A stretch of DNA of 64,000 nucleotides from positions 655,965 through 719,964 of the forward strand of contig SJOL01008619.1 in the NCBI GenBank assembly GCA_004794785.1, written 5' to 3'. This document shows, piece after piece, positions 40,601 to 48,565 of this stretch. This DNA is from Opisthorchis felineus (taxonomy: Eukaryota; Platyhelminthes; Trematoda; Opisthorchiida; Opisthorchiidae). Position 1 is the first letter of the stretch. Each line of letters begins with the position of its first letter. A program made the position numbers and the translations under genes. The notes beneath the pieces are model-generated. The model did not search any database, was not told the origin of the DNA, and saw only the letters and a program-made list of their open reading frames with translations.

Positions 40601-41162
40601 GAAAGAGTCTACATTACCGTGATGGTTTCGGATTAATGAGGTACTCCATAGGATAAACATTTCTGACTTCCGTGTTCACCGTAACACTGAAAAATAAAAG
40701 AAAGTCACTTATCCTCAGTAGCACGCGATCTATGTTTGATGTGTCGTCATAAACCGATTTGTTGAAGACGGATTATTTGAATCATCTCAAACAACTTGTA
40801 TCCCGTGAACAACATTCACAGGCAGTGCAGTAGAATCACTGTTTGCTTCTCAGAGGCTCCGGTATCTTCAGTGAATTCCATCTTGTAAACTCAAATTCCT
40901 ACTGATGTTAACAGTATTCGCTCATTTCACATGTGCACAAAGTGCTTGAGTGCTTTGTTTGAATTACTTATTTCGACTAGAAAGCCATTTTGAAAACGTC
41001 AGTTTCTGTGAGTCCTTTATCTCTAAACGGCTGTCCTAGGAAACAGCCCAATTTGGAACGTTGGTTGATTCAGTAAACCGGTAAAACTCCACTTTTGTTT
41101 TCTTGTTCCAGCTCCTTCTGATGCTTGTCGCTGCCTGTCTGGTATTTAGCGAGAAGATGTGA
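16550..41162 (+). CDS. Tetraspanin gene, spliced, with alternative last exons
   Basis: Tetraspanins are four-pass membrane proteins that organise partner proteins in the plasma membrane; in flukes several are surface tegument antigens. Eight exons per transcript join without frame breaks at GT/AG sites: 16550-16606, 20383-20512, 23828-23931, 27036-27110, 30979-31083, 32818-32905, 33262-33446, then 37701-37751 or 41112-41162. The product is 264 residues. TM1 is about residues 9-33, with a small loop holding a possible N-glycan site at N35. TM2 is about 66-87, the cytoplasmic loop holds C88 and C93, and TM3 is about 98-117. The large loop has C160-C161-G162, P191-V-A-C-C195, C207 and G221-C222, which is the six-cysteine tetraspanin pattern, plus a glycosylation site at N178. 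TM4 starts near 234 and is completed by the last exon. Length and motif order fit the family. The start is the first ATG after a splice acceptor. Family assignment is firm; the subfamily is not determined. Confidence 0.93.
16607..20382 (+). other. Tetraspanin intron 1
   Basis: 3776 bases, GTAAGT to TTCAG. Overlapping short frames on both strands at 17110-17500 have no recognisable content. No repeat identified. Confidence 0.85.
20383..20512 (+). CDS. Tetraspanin exon 2 (rest of TM1, small extracellular loop)
   Basis: Follows a CAG acceptor and ends at GTAAGT, leaving one base of a split codon. It codes residues 20-62: the glycine-rich end of TM1 ([11 protein letters not shown]) and the small extracellular loop with N35-T-T. 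Phase matches exons 1 and 3. Confidence 0.9.
20513..23827 (+). other. Tetraspanin intron 2
   Basis: 3315 bases. Contains the unrecognised antisense frame at 20842-21177; nothing else supported. Confidence 0.85.
20842..21177 (-). other. Unrecognised 111-codon open frame in intron 2
   Basis: Antisense to the tetraspanin gene. Its middle reads [20 protein letters not shown], then [20 protein letters not shown]. The plus strand of part of it is also open. It may be a remnant of a mobile element; no family recognised. Confidence 0.2.
23828..23931 (+). CDS. Tetraspanin exon 3 (TM2 and cytoplasmic turn)
   Basis: Follows TTTCAG and ends in phase 0 at GTAAGT. It codes TM2 ([20 protein letters not shown]) and the short cytoplasmic loop CMNSRC leading to ILAV, the classic tetraspanin G-x-x-G-A-C pattern before TM3. 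The first codon is completed from exon 2 as Gln63. Confidence 0.92.
23932..27035 (+). other. Tetraspanin intron 3
   Basis: 3104 bases. Contains the decayed hammerhead repeat at 24283-24640; nothing else recognised. Confidence 0.85.
24283..24640 (+). mobile_element. Hammerhead repeat in tetraspanin intron 3, decayed
   Basis: Shares body words with the 36.5 kb unit: CCCAGCTGAATGTCTCG, TTTATGATATGCTTCAACTT, AACATGAGGCGGCATGGTGC. It then carries a ribozyme segment at 24565-24607: GCCTAC, ATGATAAGCCC, GGACGAAACCGTTCGTGC. The core is damaged (CUGAUGA reads ATGATAA and stem III reads ACCGTT). A second body end occurs inverted at 24440-24500. Confidence 0.65.
27036..27110 (+). CDS. Tetraspanin exon 4 (TM3)
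   Basis: Phase-0 exon of 25 codons between a CCACAG acceptor and a GTAAGT donor. It codes [18 protein letters not shown] and the start of the large loop (ASNPNL). The glutamate inside TM3 is a usual polar position in tetraspanins. A competing acceptor 36 bases upstream (TTCTAG) would bring in a stop codon, so 27036 is preferred. Confidence 0.92.
27111..30978 (+). other. Tetraspanin intron 4
   Basis: 3868 bases. Contains the hammerhead SINE at 27925-28080; nothing else recognised. Confidence 0.85.
27925..28080 (+). mobile_element. tRNA-headed SINE with hammerhead, intron 4 copy
   Basis: A-box-like GACCGAACGGTGAAGTG (27938-27954) and degenerate B-box GCGAGTACGAAACTTC (27978-27993) precede an intact CTGATGA at 28009-28015. 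Stem II is damaged (GCCTCAGTAAGGAT) and the GAAA box reads GAAG. Stem I pairs ACTG with CAGT. Eight perfectly paired bases, GAAGCACT with AGTGCTTC (28030-28050), form a hairpin over the stem III region. Sense orientation relative to the tetraspanin gene. Confidence 0.65.
30979..31083 (+). CDS. Tetraspanin exon 5 (large loop, helical stalk)
   Basis: Phase-0 exon of 35 codons after a pyrimidine-rich acceptor (CTCTCCACCCCAG) and before GTGAGT. It codes a charged, helix-forming part of the large extracellular loop starting [16 protein letters not shown]. The frame stays open upstream of the acceptor, but that part does not fit the family and would lengthen the loop. Confidence 0.85.
31084..32817 (+). 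other. Tetraspanin intron 5
   Basis: 1734 bases. Contains the body fragment at 32150-32262. A minus-strand GGTTTAAATCCCGG near 31206-31219 resembles a lone B box, without an A box. Confidence 0.8.
32150..32262 (-). repeat. Hammerhead-repeat fragment, no ribozyme (intron 5)
   Basis: Plus strand reads AACATCATAAACGAGAGATT, then CAGCTGAGTTCCGGGTGAAT, then CAAATTTGTATGCAGACGAG. This is the inverse of the body block found at 36557-36640 and close to the insertion at 57838-57967. No CUGAUGA or GAAAC segment is present. Confidence 0.6.
32818..32905 (+). CDS. Tetraspanin exon 6 (CCG motif)
   Basis: Follows TTTCTTTCAG and ends at GTGAGT with one base of a split codon. It starts LSCCGTND, placing the diagnostic Cys-Cys-Gly at residues 160-162, and contains the N178-I-T glycosylation site. 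The CCG cysteines pair with the later loop cysteines in known tetraspanin structures. Confidence 0.93.
32906..33261 (+). other. Tetraspanin intron 6
   Basis: 356 bases, the shortest intron; no repeat seen. Confidence 0.85.
33262..33446 (+). CDS. Tetraspanin exon 7 (PxxCC, GC motif, start of TM4)
   Basis: Codes [12 protein letters not shown] through [20 protein letters not shown]: the P-x-x-C-C motif, C207, the GCW before TM4, and the first 15 residues of TM4. The acceptor used is CCCTTTGTAG at 33252-33261. The nearby CACAG at 33234-33238 gives the wrong phase and an early stop. Ends in phase 0 at GTAAGT. Confidence 0.9.
33790..33950 (-). mobile_element. tRNA-headed SINE with hammerhead, intron 7 copy
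   Basis: Minus strand: A-box-like TGATCGAATGGTTAGGAGTT (33940-33921), B-box GGGTTCGGAACTCC (33915-33902), then TTTCGTGAGATGAGCATTG, then a hammerhead. It is the best preserved of the three family members and lies antisense to the tetraspanin gene. A tRNA-derived Pol III head plus hammerhead is the architecture of Schistosoma Sm-alpha; the relationship is by structure, not by alignment. Confidence 0.7.
33838..33884 (-). ncRNA. Hammerhead ribozyme of SINE family (second type)
   Basis: Minus strand: CTGATGA (33876-33870), stem II region TTTTCAATAAGGAT, GAAA (33855-33852), palindrome-like stem III ACAGCCGT, then A as the base before the cut, between 33844 and 33843 (a GUA site). Stem I pairs CATT with AGTG. 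All invariant bases are present, but stem II is weak in this copy. Confidence 0.62.
35037..35062. repeat. Edge fragment of hammerhead repeat
   Basis: CAAAAGGTTGCTGAAAACTC matches the left edge of the ribozyme unit (CATAAGGTTGCTGAAAATTC at 36739). The sequence beyond it is not the unit, so this is a truncated piece. Confidence 0.4.
35965..36020 (-). repeat. Body fragment of hammerhead repeat
   Basis: GACGGAAGATTCAACTAAAT, then CCAGCTGAATCTCTCGTTTA, then TGATGG match the body block of the 36.5 kb unit. No ribozyme segment is attached. Confidence 0.5.
36765..36807 (-). ncRNA. Type I hammerhead ribozyme (intact core)
   Basis: Minus strand: GCCTGC, CTGATGA, GCCC with loop CAAAAA and GGGC, GAAACCGGTC, GTGAGC. 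All invariant bases are kept and the GUC cut lies between 36771 and 36770. Stem I is weaker than at 3659, with two wobbles and one mismatch. Stem III is again the palindrome ACCGGU. Antisense to the tetraspanin gene. Confidence 0.85.
36979..37021 (+). ncRNA. Type I hammerhead ribozyme, sense in tetraspanin intron
   Basis: Plus strand: GCCTGC, CTGATGA (36985-36991), GCC with loop CCAAAACT and GGC, GAAACCGGTC, GTGGGC. All invariant bases are present and the GUC cut lies between 37015 and 37016. Stem I has six pairs, two of them wobbles; stem II has three. It lies 680 bases before alternative exon A, in the sense strand of intron 7, so any activity would cut the pre-mRNA. Confidence 0.85.
37701..37751 (+). 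CDS. Tetraspanin alternative last exon A
   Basis: After a strong acceptor (CACTTTTCAG) this exon codes [16 protein letters not shown] and a TGA stop, finishing TM4 and giving the tail CVRME. It is the same length, phase and pattern as the exon at 41112, so the two look like a duplicated terminal exon used as alternatives. A GTATGT at 37731 could act as a donor, but splicing from it into 41112 would make TM4 about ten residues too long. No AATAAA was noticed close downstream. Confidence 0.75.
   Translation, partial: LVLLIATACLVCVRME
37752..41111 (+). other. Between alternative last exons A and B
   Basis: 3360 bases; would be the 3' UTR of form A or the intron of form B. No repeat or gene recognised, and no clear AATAAA noticed close after exon A. 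Confidence 0.6.
41112..41162 (+). CDS. Tetraspanin alternative last exon B
   Basis: After TTTTCTTGTTCCAG this exon codes [16 protein letters not shown] and a TGA stop, completing TM4 and giving the tail FSEKM. It keeps the L-x-L-L, A-C-L-V pattern of exon A with a different cytoplasmic end. About half the 16 residues match. No AATAAA was noticed nearby. Confidence 0.8.
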   Translation, partial: LLLMLVAACLVFSEKM

Positions 41163-43360
41163 TGGACACTAGTTGTATCTGTTTCGGATACAGTCAGGTT
41201 AAGACCAGTTCGTCGAGATTAACAGCCTTGTATCTATGCTCAGGGTTCATCCATCAGTATAATAGACTTTTGATTTTTTACGTTCTCGTGTGTCCAGTGC
41301 ATTCAACAGTGGTTCAAACTGCATTTCTTTCTCGGAATTCAATCGTACAAATGCACTCGTTGTGACTTCGCAAAAATGCTCGTGATATGTGCAACCTATA
41401 TGTCATATCATTTGATCTCCTTATCTCTCATTTCATTTGTATTAACATTGAGATTCTGCCTGTGGGTATCTCTAAGTGTCCGTTACTGCATAATGTGGCA
41501 CGCTCCATTTGAACATAATCAGTTTGACATTAGGACATAATGTGGTTTCTTTGATCCCGATGTGCTACAAAAAGGCTGAACAACAGTGCCTTCTTTCAGT
41601 TTGACTCCGCTAGTTAGCATCAGGTTTTCTCGGCTAAATACGCAGTGTCATAATTTTACCGGAGGTCCGGCTTTGGATTCCGCAAAGTGTAGCATGGACA
41701 ACTTGAGTGTCACGCTGGGTCACTTATGAAGGTAATGAACATAGGCGGACCGAAAACGTATACCTGAGGGACATCACTATGCGTGTGCTTTGTTAGAGGC
41801 ATTGTCCTTTCAGTTGCAACATGAAACGTTCCCAAAGGTGGGAACAAGGGACTGAAATAACTTCACCAGCAGTATTTCATGAATTACTGGTTTTTCTGAG
41901 GTCCAAATAGCATATTTTAACCCTATTACCACCATTTAAGAAGTACGGTGGGTTAGCTAAACAGGGGCGTTTTCCAAAGCACCCATGCTGATTTACTAAC
42001 AGGGTCTTCCTGCTCAAGAGAATGTAGAAAGGCGGAGAAAGCTATCAGGTGCCACCTAGCCAATGGTCAACATATCAGGCTATGTTCTTAAAAAAAGAAG
42101 GTTAGGCCTGGAAAGGTGGACCTGTAGGCTACCGCCTGAGTCTTCCGATCCAAGGCCAGTCTTAGTGGAATACAGATTTCAAGCAGATGTGTCGGATAAC
42201 AGAAGTAGCACTGGGCAACAAAAGAAGCTTCTGAAGTGGAGGAAGGAGCAACAAAGCCATACACGTCGGCAACTTAAGGGCACGGTAAACTACGGATGGA
42301 TACATACATACCTATCCAACAGCAGTTGCTTTTCTTTTGTGTCTGCACTGGTTCCCATTTTGTCCGTGACCAGTGTGGTCGGTTGGATTTTCCGTAGAGG
42401 TGTTCTCAACTTTGTGTCCCTAGTCTTCTGTGCCAAGCGTGACGACTGGATCCTCGATTGCATTCACTGCTTTTAAGTAGGTAGATCTGAGAGCCGGTAT
42501 ACGCACGTTTTTAAACAGAAGGTCACCTGTGATTGTTCTTTTTATGCCTGCCACCTCAACCATGGGCACAAAGGCGTCTTCCAAATACTTTGGCTTACAA
42601 ATGGCTGTGCAACCTTGCCATCGCTTCTCGTCATTGATTTCAATGTCTATGGCTGACTATTTATTCGCTTTCTACGCACATTCATGCACGAACCTACAAG
42701 CCATCAAAAAATTTTGACTTATGCGGGAATTTCACTTCTGTAAATTGCTCATCTTCTAAAGATGTAGGTATGGATACTTTCACACACGCGGGTTTTTCTG
42801 CACCCACCAACCCTGATTCAAAAGCGGTGGCGCCACGGTCGATTCAGTGTCGGTTCGATCGATGTGCATTTGGGAGAACACGAATTCACAACTACAGAAG
42901 GGTAGCCTAATTATTGAGATTTGTTTTTTACGTTAATATTAAGCTTGTTTTTGACCCTGTCTTGATAACCACGGATTCAGTTTCGTAAAACTACAGGATG
43001 AGTCCCGGGTTTACGCTTGTTCTTCAAAGAAACTCGGTGGATAAACAAGGACTGCTACGTGGGTTTTATTACGGCATTTTGGAATGAAAATAATGATAGG
43101 GAGACTGAAAACTCCTATGCCTACACTTGCTAGTAGCTACTAGGCATTCATCTTGTAAGAGAAAATTTCTGAGGAATAATTTTACCAGGTTTGTTGGCAC
43201 AGTCTTTATGTAAAATGAATCCTGAATGATCATTCTGAACTCCTCCATGCGCCTATCTACTAGCAGTTGCTGCCTGACTGTAGTGTCATGCAGTTAGAGT
43301 CTCTTCGGCGGCCAAAGGACTCTTTCTGGCAGAAGAGTTAGTTTCTGACTCGTGTCCAGC
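41163..43360. other. Downstream of tetraspanin; no recognised gene
   Basis: Presumed 3' UTR of form B, then intergenic sequence. Contains only the weak frame at 42063-42476. Confidence 0.5.
42063..42476 (+). other. Unrecognised 137-codon open frame
   Basis: Downstream of the last tetraspanin exon. It has a basic first half (QQKKLLKWRKEQQSHTRRQL) and a hydrophobic second half (SCFSFVSALVPILSVTSVVG). No family recognised and no supporting splice or promoter context seen; possibly chance. Confidence 0.15.
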
Positions 43361-43545
43361 TTGATGTAGCTCAGTGGTACATTGCCGACTGGAATGTCCG
43401 TGGTTCGAGCCCAATCTCGGCATCTCGACTGCCCTTGCATAAGCTTAGGCAACGTGGTAGTGCCTCAGCTCCTGTGCTTCCGTCCGATGGCATGACAGCT
43501 AAACACTGAATGAGTGTTACAGCCGAACAATCTGTCCAAACTTAT
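43361..43545 (+). mobile_element. tRNA-derived SINE
   Basis: Has a clear Pol III promoter: A box TAGCTCAGTGGTAC (43367-43380) and B box GGTTCGAGCCC (43402-43412). A non-tRNA body follows, with GGCAACGTGG, GATGGCATGACAGCTAAACA and CTGAATGAGTGTTACAGC. The acceptor and T stems do not close well, so it is not a working tRNA gene. A decayed second copy lies at 4.5 kb. It differs from the hammerhead SINE family in both head and body. Confidence 0.75.
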
Positions 43546-45415
43546 TTACACACTTAAAAGCCTTCGAAGGGGTAGCGCCTTCGGCTCCAATGATCCGAAC
43601 TAAAAAAGGCTGCCGTGTGTATGGGAACGAATCGCCTCCTCGACAAGTTGAGATATTATGTCAGTAAGCGCTGTTTTACCTTGAACAATTGCTCACTTTA
43701 ACAACTCGCACATACGAGGACGTTGTAGGAAAACGCACGGAGCAAGGGCAATTTCACGTATGAACGGTTAAATTCGGAAACATCGTACTTTACGAGAATT
43801 CACTCTCATTCGCAAGATGCCGAGTGGCGCTTTTACCGGCCGCTATTGATTAGTTTAAGTTGATATGGCTGGTGTTTGCGACACTCGATACAGCTAACTG
43901 AACCAAAAGCCAGTAATCTTATATGCATGAATATGGCAGCCGAGCTAAATATTCCTTAGCCCCTTGGAGAGGAAAACCCTGTGGATCACCTGAGAGGTCA
44001 GTAGGGTGCTGGGATTACTGATCATGCATTGAAAATACTGGGAAGATCGAAATTTGTAAATAGAGCGGTAGCAGGGGGGCGCTCAGTATTCGCACAATGG
44101 AAGTGAATTCTCGAAAGCTACGACGGGTTCCTGATGGACTAAAACAGACAGGCAACTGAGTTCAGAATAGCAGTCCAAACTTTTGAGCCCCACCTAGGAA
44201 TCCTGAGGTCCCAGTGATGCTAAGAATGTATTCCACCAGAATTTTTCGGCCAGAGGTATGATTGTTCCAGTGGACTATGAAATTTGGTGAGCTGCAAAAA
44301 TATGAAAGTAGATTAGGGTGGTTTTTAGTATGAGCACATATGTAACAAAATGCAACATTTTGGAGTAAAACGTTTTGTTCCAATCGCAAATGGTTTGTAG
44401 ATAAGAGCATTGTGTGACTAAGGAGCCCCCAGCAGGGAATAAGAAATTAAATACCGCGGAATTCACGGGGGTGTGACGTTTGAAAAGCTTGGAATTAAAG
44501 CCAAGACGAATGAGTCATTTTTCGATCAATTTAAGTTGTCGGGCGTAATGTGGGCCGTATGGTCGTAAGGAGGCCGCTGAAAAGTAATCCCACTGCGTGT
44601 TTAAGAGAGACGCTAAATCATAGGGTCACCCAGTTTACACCTGCTTTGAGGGTTCTGATGCTAACGTTTTCAAAACTTGGGGAACCGACAGGATCGCGAC
44701 TAGTCGGAGGCCTGTATGCACTTGAAAGTAAAGCATCCGCCGAACGAACAGGACCATGACAATAAAGTTGAGGCAGCTGCGAGCTGTAGATTACCGGTTT
44801 TTACAAGAATAGTTTTCGCAACCTTGAAAGACAAAAACCTTTGGGTTTGATTATCTTTTGGAACGATAAGGGGTTCCATAGACTTTCTGGCCCGTCCCAA
44901 GATTTTTACCCCGCGGAGGCGTTTATGGGCACGGGGTTTATCGGCCGAGTGTGATCTTGAGACGCGATATGACTATTTAACCTCATCTGGAATTAGCACG
45001 CACATTTAGCAATAGTCTGCTTAAGGACCCCAGGATAAGGATCTGGCAGGCGTGTCCTAGATAGTCCTGTGTCATGTAAGGATGAAGACAACGAACAGAT
45101 AAGACCGATTAGGTGCGCTTGCTATGCGCAGGATGCTTTTGTATTTTTCGGAACCCATGAAAGAATCGGCAGGTCGAGAACACTGGACAATTTGAAGGTA
45201 GCTTTGTATGCTTTTTCTAACCCCACGGGGGTACGTTAACTTTGGAAGTTGTTCTGCGGGAGGCCAAGAGGTGCATAGGGCAAAAGTAAAGGGAGACGTG
45301 GCTATATTTAGTGATGGAAGCAGGTGGCTAATCTCCATGAACAATTTGCCAGTTGCGTTTGGCGAAAACTTTGGCCAAGCTGAGTTACGTGCAGAAGCAC
45401 AAGGACGAATCGCTG
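43546..45415. other. No recognised gene; left of LTR array
   Basis: G/C content rises from about 44500 and frames such as 45208-45510 stay open, as in old mobile elements, but no motif could be identified. Confidence 0.4.
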
Positions 45416-45707
45416 TGTTATATCCGACCGCTTTTCTTGCTCCAGTGCCTAGTTCCGGAAAAAGATTCACCGATAAGGAACGCAACGGGTGTATTGCGAA
45501 CAGCGAGTGAGTGCGAGTGCAACACTTGCAAGGGACCTCACGCTATTTGAATTTTACTTTCATCGATCCAGGCTGTTGTTGAATTGATTGAATGCTTGAT
45601 TGGCCTGGATGCTTGCCGGCTTTCCTATTGAGATTTTGGTGGAGTTTTAGGGTCTCAGTAGAATCCGAGCGTTCTGGTTTGCTTTCAGGAATCTGACCTT
45701 CCTGATA
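45416..45707 (-). repeat. Left LTR (3' LTR), 292 bp, diverged
   Basis: Minus strand runs from TATCAGGAAGG to GATATAACA. It differs from the other two LTRs at roughly 18 positions counted by eye, the last at 45671. The polypurine tract next to it (minus AAAAAGGGGAGG, plus 45708-45719) fixes the boundary. Confidence 0.88.
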
Positions 45708-45721
45708 CCTCCCCTTTTTGG
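45708..45721 (-). other. Polypurine tract, copy 1
   Basis: Plus CCTCCCCTTTTTGG, that is CCAAAAAGGGGAGG on the coding strand, directly before the 3' LTR. It is the usual primer site for plus-strand DNA synthesis in LTR elements. Confidence 0.8.
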
Positions 45722-45855
45722 CCGTTCAACGTACGATTTTCGGTACGGCGTCTCGGTTGCAGCAATGGATCCGTCTTGGACGGTACATGTGAAGTGGTGG
45801 CTATTGGTGCTGATCTTAGGAGGTCAAAGGTTTCAAGCAGCAGGTTGAGGTCTAG

Positions 45856-46640
45856 TTACTGTTCTTCCACTTTTGAGATCGGAAACTCAGTCGGCCGTAG
45901 CTGATTGACATGTCGTTTCCATTTCAATGATCCCACCAGGGCGCTATAAATCACCTGACTGGTCATTTTGAGGACGACTCCAACAGTCCATCTTCGGTGC
46001 CTGGGGCGGTGGTCCCTAACAAGCACACGGTTTCCAGGCCTGAAAGTAGGTTTCCCTCCTGTCGGTGGGTAAAAACACGTAAGTGTTGGCAGGATAGCGT
46101 CATAGGTAAGTCTCAACCGTCTGTTTATCATAACCTCTGCTGCAGAGTGACCGTCCGGAGACTGTGGATTAGGAGTTGCTCCATGATTCAGCAGGAACGT
46201 ATCCAGGACGCCTGCCGTGGTCTCTTCCCCTTCTGCTTTTGTCAACGCGCGTTTAAAGGTGTCTACAAACCGTTCAGCTTGACTGTTGGATTAGGGATGG
46301 AATGGTTGGGAAGTAATATGTGTAATGCGGTGTCTTCGAACGAATCCACCAAACTGGTTTCTGGCTGTGGCCAAGGCTGCGGCGACTGCCGGTTGGGTAA
46401 CTTCTGGGCAGCTGCGCAACGGGCACAACTCCGACATACCTGCCCCATGTTCTCATCCATACCGGGCCAGTGGACATAGCTGCGAGCAAGGGCCTTCATG
46501 CGGCTTATCCCTGGATGTTCACTGTAGAAATGTGCTAGGACCCGCTGGCGAAGTTCGGTTGAAATGACAATTCGGTCACCAAAGAGGAGACAGCCACAGA
46601 CAACAAATGATGAATTCCGTCGTTTGAAAAAAGTTTCCGG
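45856..46640 (-). pseudogene. Integrase remnant, catalytic core deleted (copy 1)
   Basis: Integrase inserts the element's DNA copy into the host. The N-terminal zinc-binding part (HWPGMDENMGQVCRSCARC) and the C-terminal part (NHGATPNPQSPDGHSAAE through KWKRHVNQLRP) are present. Between them the frame jumps from PWPQPETS to a piece reading RITHITSQPFHP, a stop, then SNSQAERFVDTF. The segment that normally carries the two catalytic aspartates is absent, by comparison roughly 100 codons; only the glutamate region remains. The joint also shifts frame near 46360. Confidence 0.85.
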
Positions 46641-46681
46641 GGTTCCCCTGATGAACAGGTTGTTGGCCAGCTGGATTGGTG

Positions 46682-48180
46682 TTACTCCATTGCCTTTTGT
46701 GGTGTGCTGTCATTTTTGGTGGCATCTCGGGCCGCATCAAAAGTCACGGGTAGTTGGTTCATCGTCTCCAACACCACAGCACGGACTTCCGGTTCGACGG
46801 CAAGGGTTGCTATGACGGTGTCTTCTGGTTCCATTTCATGGGAAGCAATTAAGCGAGTTGGCGCATCAGCCTGCCCAATTTTCTCGGTTGAGGCATACTT
46901 TATGGTAAAGTTGTAGCCGAGCAGAATCGTGCCCCATCGTTGTGGACGGTCAATTGTGTAGACCGGGATACCTTTCTTGGAACCGAATATAGCCAGCAGT
47001 GGCTTGTGATCCGTCACAAGCGTAAAGTATCGCCCGTAATGCTTCTTGTGGAACATTTTCACCCCAAAAATGATGGCTAGCGCCTCTTTCTCAATCTGAC
47101 CGTAATTCCGTTCAGCTGGAGCCAGCGACCTTACGGCACGAGCGATCGTCTTTTGCGCGCCATCGGGGAATGTGTGAGCAAGGACTGCACCATCCCCACG
47201 GTTCAATGCATCAGTTATGAGAACGATAGGCAATTGGGGGTTAAAGTGCGTGAGTAGAAGTTCAGACTGCAACAGCCTCTCCACTTCTTCAAATGCAAGC
47301 TGACAGTCACGTGACCAATTCCACTGGCATCCTTTGGTCAAAAGCTTGTTGAAACGTTCGCGCAACGGATGCATAATTGGCAGGAAGGCGCTGTAGTAGC
47401 CCCAAAAAGACTTGAGTTCAGCAACCTTCGATGGTGGGGGCATTCTCACAATTGGGTCGATATTGGACGGGCCGGGTCGACGGCCATTTTTGTCGGTAAT
47501 AAAACCAAGGCATTTCACAGGACTCAAGAGGAACTCACATTTTTCTTTCTTTAGCCGGGACCCATAGTCATTTATCCGCTGAAGGACAAAGTTCAATCGG
47601 GACAGAATGTCATCTTTAGTGGCCCCCACGACGATGATATCGTCATAGTATGCGGCATCTTCGGTCAGATCACACAGCATCGCGTCCATAATCTGCTGGA
47701 AAATGGATGGCGCAGTTTTCACTCCGAATTGCATTCGAGTGTACTGGAATAAGCCACGGTGCGTATTAATCGTCTGAAGGTGTCTGGATTCCTCTGAGAC
47801 TCCAACTTGTAGGCAGGCTTCTGAAAGATCCAACTCTGCAAAATGCGTGCTGCGTTCATCTTGGCAGAAATATCGTCAGGTAATGGCAATGGATAGTGAT
47901 GACTGTCCAAGGCATCATTCAAACCCGCAGAGTAATCGGCACAGATACGTACGGCACCCTTTGGTTTTTTGACAACCACGATTGATGCAGCCCATGAGGA
48001 GTAAATAACCGGTTTCAGGACTCCAGCATCATCAAGGCGTTTGTGTTCGGCATCGAGAAATGGTAAAACCGCATATGGCACAGGCCTTTTGGGTCTGAAA
48101 ACTGGCTGGACGTCTGGACGCAGATGAAGCACCGCTTTTGTTTTCGAGCAGCATCCAATATCTTCGCTGAAAGTCATCAT
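46682..48180 (-). pseudogene. Reverse transcriptase and RNase H (copy 1), frameshifted
   Basis: The first part (48180-47830) has the RT fingers, with KPKGAVRICADYSAGLNDAL. A one-base frameshift near 47830 moves to a 383-codon frame that carries motif A aspartate (MDLSEACLQ), THRGLFQYTRMQFG and the catalytic YYDD at residues 62-65. RNase H follows with D208, E249 and D275 (ITDALNRG, IEKEALAIIFG, TDHKPLL) and ends near QADAPTRLI. The catalytic residues are kept, so the damage is mainly the frameshift. Confidence 0.9.
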
Positions 48181-48189
48181 ATTTCTGTT

Positions 48190-48565
48190 GTAGTCGTGGG
48201 ATCGCGGCGTCGACTAGGTTACTCGCCCCAGACACTCTCAAGATTTGGGTCTGTTTTGGTATGCATGAGTTGTCGATTGACAATGTTGAAAGATGCAAAT
48301 GGTCGATCCAGTCTATACCCAGGAGATTAAGCTCACAAGCAGTAAGATAGACAATACCACAATCACGACGGCCTGCTATCTCCATCTCGCAATCGAATTC
48401 ACCAAGCTTACTGCCTGAGGCACTTCTGGCAGTGCTCACTGTTTGTCTGAGTTTCGGTGATCCGATCTTCCTCCAGGTGCGCCTGGAGACAGTCGTAATA
48501 TTGGAAGCCGCATCGAGCTGTAATCGACAACGAGCGTCGATCTGGTTATCAAATGTTGCAAGCAT
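48190..48565 (-). pseudogene. Retroviral-type aspartic protease (copy 1)
   Basis: A 177-codon frame contains LQLDAASNITTVSRRTW and later CELNLLGIDWID, which match the active-site loop and the C-terminal G-x-D segment of Gypsy proteases. The catalytic triad reads D-A-A where D-T/S-A/G is expected, a change likely to weaken it. The protease frame overlaps the start of RT in another frame. Confidence 0.75.

Noticed and set aside
43361..43433. Functional tRNA gene
   Set aside because: The A and B boxes are good, but the acceptor and T stems do not pair fully, and the body continues as a repeat shared with 4.5 kb.
45997..46479. 160-codon plus-strand frame (also at 50156)
   Set aside because: It is the antisense shadow of the integrase remnant on the minus strand.
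46682..46916. Plus-strand frames over the RT/RNase H region
   Set aside because: They are shadows of the minus-strand pol frame, which has the catalytic motifs.
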